Positions 58,721 through 64,000 of a DNA stretch of 64,000 nt are shown in pieces (positions within the stretch are counted from its first letter, which is position 1; each line of letters starts with the position of its first letter). The stretch comes from Planctomycetota bacterium (lineage in GTDB: Bacteria > Planctomycetota > B15-G4 > SIAN01). The stretch is from contig JANQQL010000015.1 in assembly GCA_028289345.1 (NCBI GenBank), forward strand, positions 124,001 through 188,000. Reading direction: 5' to 3'. The notes beneath the pieces were generated by a model. It worked only from the letters and a program-made list of their open reading frames with translations, had not been told where the DNA came from and ran no database searches. The position numbers and the translations under genes are program-made.

Positions 58721-60781
58721 ATGGCCCCCGACTCTTCCGCCCCCCCGAAATCACCGAGTTCCCGTCCGGAGGGCTCGAAGGTGTTTTTCGTCGGGGCGCT
58801 GTTGGTGCTTGCCGCCGGGCTGTCGGCGAACTTCTTGGCCGCGCCCGAGCAGTTGCACCTTCCTCGCTGCTCCGAACCGTTCGATGCGGCCATCTACCCG
58901 TGGAACTTCCGTTGGTTCGAGGACTCGTGGACGGCCCCCGACGGTCACTTGCTGTTCACTCGAAGGTTCTTCCACCCGGTGGGCGAAGGACTCGCGCTCT
59001 ATACCCCGACATTCTTCTACGGGTTGATGGCTTTGCCATTCTCTTGGCTGCTGGACACGCCTTTCGCAGGGAACGTCGCCGTCGCCTTCTTGCTGAGCTT
59101 CTCCTGTGTCGCCACCGCAGGCCTCGCCTATCTGCTTCTCCGTCGCCTTGGTTGGCAAGTCTTGGGGTCGTGCGCGGCCGCGCTGCTGTTCACGTTTTGC
59201 AGTGCGCGCGTCATGAACGCGGCACGGTTGAACCTTTTCTGTACCGAGTTCCTTCTGTTGGCCTTGCTGGTCTTCGTCGATTTCTGGCAACGCGGCGGCC
59301 ATCGCCGAGGATTCTGGTTCGCCGCGGCAAGCAGCATCCTGCTGCTCCAAAGCCAACCGTTGTTCTTTCAGTTGGCGCTGGTGTTGGGAACCTGCTTGAC
59401 GTTTCACGGAGCGAGTTCCCTGGTGAGCTGGATCAAGCAGGGACGGGCCGGAAACTCTCCCTCCGTCCTGTGGCGGATCTGCCTCGCCAGCGCGCCTCTC
59501 TTGGTGATTCTGCCTTGGTGGGTCCCGCTGCATCGCTTGCTCATCGCCACGGGACTGCTGGTGGCTTGGTTCGCCACCTGGGTTCGTCGAAAACCCGAAA
59601 CGAGAATGCCTTGGGTCACCTCGATTGCCTCGTTTCTCCTGCTCTCGGGACCCTTTCTGTGGGCAATGGTCGGGGAACTTCGGGAAAGTCCCGCCCTCGC
59701 TCAATCCGCCATTCTGCTGCAAGTGCCCGACGCGAGCTTGGACCTCGCTTCGCTGATCGTTCCCCATGCCGCCGACCGCATTTACGGGCAAGCCTTGGGA
59801 ATGCGTCCGATCTCCTTCTTCGAAGGACAGGACCCCACCGCTTCAGTGAGTTTCTTCCTGGGATTCGGCTGGTGGCTGCTGGTCCTCCTGGGACTTTGGA
59901 TGAAAGGCGATCGAAACCAAGAACCGTCGGCGACCCACCCCGTCTCGCTTCCCCGACGAGGACCCTTGGCCCTTTATTGCCTCGCGATCTTTGGCCTGTG
60001 CCTTGGCCCAACCATTCGTTGGATGGGCAGTCCCGAGAGCCTGCCGAGCTGGCTGAATGCCCTTCCCGCTCCCTACGACTGGGTATCCTGGGTGCCCTTC
60101 GTCCAACTCAGCAAATCCCCGGTTCGATGGGCCCTCGTCTTGCAACTAGGACTCGCGGCCCTGGCCGGACGCGGGGTCGACGGACTGTGGCGCGGCGCGG
60201 GCTGGCGCCCCTGGGCAACCATCGCCCTTGTCGTTCTCGCCTTTGGGGAAGCCAGTGAGCTGGTGCCCTTGAGATCTCTCGACGGCGAGTACCGAGTTCC
60301 CCGACGATTCCAGGAAATCGCCCACGAGCCCGGGAACTTCGCCGTCTTGGACCTTCCCTACGACGCACTTCCCGGCCCGGCCCATCGAACCAGCTCGGTG
60401 GCGATGGCCCTCGGCGCCGTGCATGGAAGACCCATCTACTTCGGCGTGTACCCCCGAGCAACCCGGCGCAACTTGCAACAGATTCGCGGGCGCGCGCTGT
60501 TCCGAGAAATCGAGCGCCTCGGCAAAGAAGCGGTTCACGGCCTTCCGGCTCCCGCGATCGACACGGTTTGCCCCGATGCTCGCGAAGACCTTCGTGAGCT
60601 TCACACCCGCTACGTCGTGCTCCATGAGCCGGTCCACTCCGACGAGCGGGTGAAACGCCAGGAACAAGCCCTCCGCGAATTGCTTCGCCGAATGGAACCC
60701 GCAGAGGAAACGCTGCTGCCCTTGGGACCCGACTACGGCCTTCGGCTGTTTCGCTTCGAGGGATCGCCGGAGAGCCCCTGA
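58721..60781 (+). CDS. large polytopic membrane protein, glycosyltransferase-like (GT-C type)
   Basis: About 686 residues with about ten to twelve membrane helices (e.g. VFFVGALLVLAAGLSANFLA, GNVAVAFLLSFSCVATAGLAYLLL, SCAAALLFTFCSARVMNAARLN, LALYCLAIFGLCLGPTIRWMG). After the first helix an acidic loop, PWNFRWFEDSWTAPDG, could hold the metal-binding Asp of GT-C enzymes. The C-terminal about 150 residues are soluble. The layout resembles YfhO/DUF-type and PMT/ArnT-like lipid-linked sugar transferases, but I cannot place it in a named family. ATG 58721 is favoured because CCGGAG lies 6 nt upstream; ATG 58715 is in frame. Stop is 6 bp from the convergent amidohydrolase gene. Confidence 0.7.
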   Translation: MAPDSSAPPKSPSSRPEGSKVFFVGALLVLAAGLSANFLAAPEQLHLPRCSEPFDAAIYPWNFRWFEDSWTAPDGHLLFTRRFFHPVGEGLALYTPTFFYGLMALPFSWLLDTPFAGNVAVAFLLSFSCVATAGLAYLLLRRLGWQVLGSCAAALLFTFCSARVMNAARLNLFCTEFLLLALLVFVDFWQRGGHRRGFWFAAASSILLLQSQPLFFQLALVLGTCLTFHGASSLVSWIKQGRAGNSPSVLWRICLASAPLLVILPWWVPLHRLLIATGLLVAWFATWVRRKPETRMPWVTSIASFLLLSGPFLWAMVGELRESPALAQSAILLQVPDASLDLASLIVPHAADRIYGQALGMRPISFFEGQDPTASVSFFLGFGWWLLVLLGLWMKGDRNQEPSATHPVSLPRRGPLALYCLAIFGLCLGPTIRWMGSPESLPSWLNALPAPYDWVSWVPFVQLSKSPVRWALVLQLGLAALAGRGVDGLWRGAGWRPWATIALVVLAFGEASELVPLRSLDGEYRVPRRFQEIAHEPGNFAVLDLPYDALPGPAHRTSSVAMALGAVHGRPIYFGVYPRATRRNLQQIRGRALFREIERLGKEAVHGLPAPAIDTVCPDAREDLRELHTRYVVLHEPVHSDERVKRQEQALRELLRRMEPAEETLLPLGPDYGLRLFRFEGSPESP

Positions 60782-60787
60782 GCGCTC

Positions 60788-62065
60788 TCATTCGCCATCG
60801 AGCGCCAGTTTCTCCAGCTCCTTCTCGAGAAACTCGGCGGAATGCCAACGCCCGCCGACCATGACTCCCGCTGTCTCGCGCAAGTGGTCGAAACTCTCCA
60901 GAGGATTCTCTTCCAGCAAAACGAGATCTGCGCGCATGCCTGCTGCCACCGTCCCCCACTGTTTCTCTTGGCCGAAGTACGCGGCTCCATGATGAGACGC
61001 AAAAGCGAGCACCTGGGCTCGCGAGAAACCGGCCTCTTCGAACAATTTCATTTCTTCGTGCACGGCAAACCCCGGAACCAGGAAGGGCCCATCGTCCGCA
61101 CCGACGAGCATGGGTGCGCCCAAGTCGCGAAACATCGTGAGCACTTCGAAGCGGATCCGTGGGGAAGTGTTGGGTTCGAACTTCGCCGCGGTCTGGTGCA
61201 ACCACTGCTCCCAAGAGTCCACCAAGTCCAGGGACAAGTACTCCAGTCCATATCGCTGAGGCAAAGTCTCCATTGAATCCGGCACCGTCAATCGCTGAAC
61301 CTCGTAGAAGGAAACCGTGGGGCAGTTGTAGACGCCGCTCTGCTTGGTCTCGGCCAGCAGGCTCGTCAGCAGCTCCTGCTCTCCCGCTTCGAAGAGTGCC
61401 GTGTAGCCTTGCAGGTGCTCGATGCAGTCCTGGCCCGAGCGCAACATGTGAGCCAACCCGAGATGCGCGGGAAGGTGGCCGGCCACAGGGAGCCCGCTCG
61501 CGTGGGCCGCATCGACGAACTGTTGATGGATCGCACGATCCAATCCTGCTAGGTACTTGACGTGGTCGTAGCCCTCGTCGCGATAACCCTGGAACTGGGC
61601 CTGCATGTCCGCTCGATTGAGGCTGGCAGCACCGACCACGGCGGGCGCAGTCAACATCCAGTGCGGTGACACCCACTGCTCGTCGCGACACTGGCGGCGC
61701 AAGTCCTGGTGATCCGGCTCGTACCTCATGACTCGCAGGGTCGTGACTCCCGCGGCCAGCTGCAACAACAGATAGCCGCGGAGTGGCATGTCGAATCCCT
61801 GGGGCCCCGGCAAGTGCGCGTGGGCATTCATCAGGCCGGGGACCAACCAACGATCCCCGTTTCCGGGAATCACCTCGGCGTCGACGGGGATCTCGACCGC
61901 CCCCACCGGCCCCACTCGGACCACCTCGCTCCCGGTCACCACGACCACCTGATTCTTGGCAACCGCGAAGTCCGGAGTGGTCCCCACCACGTGCACGTCA
62001 CGGAACACCGTGAACGAATCCCCGGCAAAGCTCGCCACGAAGAGCGCAAAAAGCCCACCAGTCAT
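60788..62065 (-). CDS. exported amidohydrolase-family metallohydrolase
   Basis: A 425-residue amidohydrolase of the imidazolonepropionase-like subset. N-terminal signal peptide-like stretch (GGLFALFVASFAGD). N-terminal strand region VTGSEVVRVGPVG, then LVPGLMNAHAHLPGP (the HxH metal motif), YDHVKYLAG (possible carboxylated Lys), GLPVAGHLPAHLGLAHML (metal His), CIEHLQGY, and MLVGADDGPFLVPG (the catalytic Asp). C-terminal VAAGMRADLVLLEENPLES is typical. Not HutI by context or length; it more closely resembles exported dipeptidase or carboxypeptidase-like members. The ATG at 62065 has AGGGGG about 5 nt upstream. A 36-bp palindrome lies 14 bp before it. Confidence 0.85.
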   Translation of the reverse strand: MTGGLFALFVASFAGDSFTVFRDVHVVGTTPDFAVAKNQVVVVTGSEVVRVGPVGAVEIPVDAEVIPGNGDRWLVPGLMNAHAHLPGPQGFDMPLRGYLLLQLAAGVTTLRVMRYEPDHQDLRRQCRDEQWVSPHWMLTAPAVVGAASLNRADMQAQFQGYRDEGYDHVKYLAGLDRAIHQQFVDAAHASGLPVAGHLPAHLGLAHMLRSGQDCIEHLQGYTALFEAGEQELLTSLLAETKQSGVYNCPTVSFYEVQRLTVPDSMETLPQRYGLEYLSLDLVDSWEQWLHQTAAKFEPNTSPRIRFEVLTMFRDLGAPMLVGADDGPFLVPGFAVHEEMKLFEEAGFSRAQVLAFASHHGAAYFGQEKQWGTVAAGMRADLVLLEENPLESFDHLRETAGVMVGGRWHSAEFLEKELEKLALDGE

Positions 62066-62472
62066 CGTGCCCCCTTTCTGTACTATCATCAGAAGTACTA
62101 CGAATGATAGTACACAAGATTCGGACGGTTTGGCTAGCCCTGGCGAGGAGAACCCCTTGTCGAGCAATGGAGGCAGGGGGTGGCCCTGGAAGAACCCAGC
62201 CCCGCACGCGAAACAGCGCGTTGGGAGTCCCGGAGACGGGTCACCCTCAAGGAGTCACTCGGCTCCGCAATCGTCGATCACCGCGAGGGTCTCGAGAGCC
62301 GGCCCGAGACTTTCGCCGACCCCGGACCGTCCTGGAGCCCTGCGGCCCGTTGCCACGACTTCCCGATTCAGGAATCGTCGGCCACGCTTGCGTGAGTTCC
62401 GCCGGTGGTCCAACGCTCGGCAAAAAGACGAGAAGCCCTCGGTCCCCATCCAAGGGCCACTTCCTCAGCCCG
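62066..62472. other. 407-bp intergenic region
   Basis: Contains the palindromic operator at 62079-62114 and otherwise no convincing gene. Short open frames on both strands have Pro/Arg/Ser-rich composition and no ribosome site. It separates two minus-strand genes and should hold the amidohydrolase promoter. Confidence 0.4.
62079..62114. promoter_or_regulatory. 36-bp palindromic operator upstream of the amidohydrolase gene
   Basis: TGTACTATCAT (62079-62089) and ATGATAGTACA (62104-62114) are a perfect 11-bp inverted repeat. The palindrome AGTACT (62094-62099) sits exactly at its centre. This three-part dyad is 14 bp before the ATG on the minus strand, where a bound repressor would block transcription. 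No regulator gene is nearby. Confidence 0.7.
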
Positions 62473-64000
62473 TTAGAAGCGAGCCACGGATCCCAGTCGG
62501 CCGCGAATCTCCAAATCTCGATCGTTGACCTTCATGGTGAGCGTCAGCCAGCGGAAGAGATCCAAGGCATCCAGGTTTTGCTGTCTGGCTTCGACCGCCC
62601 GCGGCAGCTCTTCGCTTCGCCAGACCAGCTCGCGACGATCCATCTCATCGTCCGTCGCCGCCTCGAACTCTCGTCTTCGCTCGCGAGTCATCTCTTGACC
62701 ACGCTCCGCGGGATACGCCTTGTCGCGCAACTCTCGAATCACCCGTTCGCGGACCTCAGCCCAATCCGGCTTGGTTTCCACGCTGGCGAACCACTCGGTC
62801 AGGTCTTCCAAAGACTTCTTGGTTCCTTCCGAGGCCAGGTACAAGAAGCCTTGGCCAAAGCCCTTCACCGTTCCTGCGGCCTGCTGATAGCGCTTCTGGG
62901 TGCTCAAGCCTCCTTCGTAACCGCGTTCGGCCTGGATCAGCACCGAGACGATCTCGTTCAGGAATTCGCCAGTGGTGGTCACCACCAAGAACGGCCGCCC
63001 CTCGATTTCGAAGAATCCGTAGGAAACACTCGGGAACTCGGCGTCGGCAAACTCCACCTCCTGAAAAGTGTAGTCCGTGCCTTCGTATCCCCACGTGTAC
63101 ACCTTGGCGATGCTTTCCCGCGGCGACTTCAGTCGGTTGACCACGCTATCGATCAAGAATTGCGCCGAGCTGGTGTTCGACAACGGCATCATGGCCGCGA
63201 ACCGCGGCCCCCACGAGTCCTGGGGGAATTTCATTTCGCCTTCGGCTGTCCCGGGAATGTGGTAGGGCGCCTGAGGCTCGAAAGCGACGGCAATCTCGTT
63301 CGCGAAACAGTCGCCGAGCTGACGCACGAAGTCGGCCGCGGACGCGATCGGGAACTGACTGCCGCTTCGTTGATTGCGGGCTAGGAAGTCGTCCAGGAGC
63401 TCACGGGAGTCCTTGTCCAAGCACTCCGCCAGGCGCAAGAAAAACGGTCCGACCTCGAGGCGGAAGTACCCACAAGAGAACACCTTCTCGGGAAACACTC
63501 GACCACAGAATTGATAGAGGTCTTCGAGATTGCCCGAAGAGCCACTGTAGAGCCCGGCACTGCGAGGCTTCAGTGAGATCAGGTCCGCAGAAACACGCAA
63601 GCTGAGCTCCATCTCGTCGCCCAGGAAGAGACGTCCCACCGCCATACCGAACTCTTCCAAGCGAATGGTTCGAGCGGTCCACTTCCACAGCGGGGGATCG
63701 TACTCCTCGGCACGGAACTCGCCGAACCCACCGCGCTGGGAGAACTCACCAAGTTGCACGGCGAAGTCCAACGAGCGACCCGTTTCCGAGGTTTCCCGTG
63801 CCACGGAGGTGTATTGAGGCGAGTCGACCAACCCGACTCCTCCTCGCTCCTTGCCAAGAGCAAGCATCTCTTCCACCAAGGCGCGGTCGTTGCCAGCGAC
63901 CACCACGTCTTGGAGGCGGAACAAGTGAAAGGTTTCACCGGTCGCCACGGTGAGGGAGCGCAGACCGTCGTTTTCTTCGAAAGACTGAATCTGGTCCCCT
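62473..64000 (-). CDS. DUF3352-like protein, 5' part missing
   Basis: At least 509 codons, open to the right edge; the true start lies outside. The N-terminal visible part has LFRLQDVVVAGNDRALVEEM and VDSPQYTSVARE, resembling the repeat-like units of DUF3352 proteins (V-A-G-x-x-x-A-L... SP-x-[FY]). A second similar unit is EGRPFLVVTTTGEFLNEIV. Other parts are mixed alpha/beta (SGYFRLEVGPFFLRLAE-type, GEMKFPQDSWGPRFAAMMPL). The C-terminus has a charged helical stretch (REFEAATDDEMDRRELVWRSEELPRAV) and ends near RDLEIRGRLGSVARF. It is probably exported as its family is, but the N-terminus is not visible. Function unknown. Confidence 0.65.
   Translation of the reverse strand, partial: GDQIQSFEENDGLRSLTVATGETFHLFRLQDVVVAGNDRALVEEMLALGKERGGVGLVDSPQYTSVARETSETGRSLDFAVQLGEFSQRGGFGEFRAEEYDPPLWKWTARTIRLEEFGMAVGRLFLGDEMELSLRVSADLISLKPRSAGLYSGSSGNLEDLYQFCGRVFPEKVFSCGYFRLEVGPFFLRLAECLDKDSRELLDDFLARNQRSGSQFPIASAADFVRQLGDCFANEIAVAFEPQAPYHIPGTAEGEMKFPQDSWGPRFAAMMPLSNTSSAQFLIDSVVNRLKSPRESIAKVYTWGYEGTDYTFQEVEFADAEFPSVSYGFFEIEGRPFLVVTTTGEFLNEIVSVLIQAERGYEGGLSTQKRYQQAAGTVKGFGQGFLYLASEGTKKSLEDLTEWFASVETKPDWAEVRERVIRELRDKAYPAERGQEMTRERRREFEAATDDEMDRRELVWRSEELPRAVEARQQNLDALDLFRWLTLTMKVNDRDLEIRGRLGSVARF

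Noticed and set aside
60788..62065. Amidohydrolase as HutI (imidazolonepropionase) completing the hut pathway
   Set aside because: It has a signal-peptide-like start, lies 18 kb from hutH, and its metal-site arrangement fits the broader exported amidohydrolases.
1..64000. CRISPR arrays, insertion sequences, prophage or integrase genes
   Set aside because: I saw no regularly spaced repeats, transposase or integrase motifs, or terminal inverted repeats with target duplications.

Overview
The window is GC-rich, densely coded bacterial DNA. It holds about 42 protein genes, one tRNA and no recognisable mobile element, phage or CRISPR array. Several traits point to a Gram-negative bacterium, most likely a member of Planctomycetota; this placement is inference. 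They are LptF/LptG-type permeases, WaaP-like kinases and an MsbA-like exporter (an outer membrane with LPS-like glycolipid), an ECF sigma factor overlapping a large Ser/Thr kinase with TPRs, a PQQ-like propeller opening with a W-x-R-F-x-G-P sequence, and many secreted proteins of unknown function.

Layout. 1-10 kb is an envelope glycolipid/polysaccharide block: two permease genes on the minus strand, then on the plus strand a tandem-domain kinase, an ABC exporter, a GT4 glycosyltransferase, a small SxtJ-like membrane protein, a NodU/CmcH carbamoyltransferase and an SGNH-hydrolase/DUF5989-like fusion. 10-14 kb has a DHH phosphoesterase, a sulfotransferase-like/class IV aminotransferase pair and a radical-SAM-like protein without its cluster cysteines. 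14-18 kb is a minus-strand operon: PcrA-type helicase, sigma-54-type AAA+ protein without a DNA-binding domain, membrane-anchored repeat protein. 18-21 kb has a secreted protein with a clear terminator and an ECF sigma/zinc-finger anti-sigma pair. 21-28 kb has an SDR, an MBL-fold nuclease-like protein, queG, an M1 peptidase with a membrane module, and a thioredoxin-fold protein whose active-site Cys codon is an in-frame UGA.

28-39 kb has a luciferase-like monooxygenase, a PQQ-like propeller, a subtilase-like protein, a lone flagellar-rod-like protein, a lipase-maturation-factor-like protein with a GT2 glycosyltransferase, a CBS-domain protein, and an orphan ParA overlapping a zinc-ribbon protein. 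39-47 kb has hutU and hutH (the first two steps of histidine breakdown), an AI-2E-family transporter, a FabG-like reductase and two secreted or anchored proteins. 48-57 kb is dominated by an exported RHS/YD-repeat protein with a caspase-like C-terminal tip, divergent from an ECF sigma/protein kinase pair. 57-64 kb has a retropepsin-like protein, tRNA-Leu(GAG), a polytopic membrane protein, an amidohydrolase with a strong palindromic operator, and a partial DUF3352-like protein.

The strongest unusual signal is the probable selenoprotein at 27613-28266. UGA replaces the first Cys of a CxxC-type motif (UPGC), the frame stays open on both sides, the thioredoxin fold continues past it with a cis-Pro loop, and a perfect 7-bp hairpin sits 13 nt after the UGA, where a bacterial SECIS element should be.
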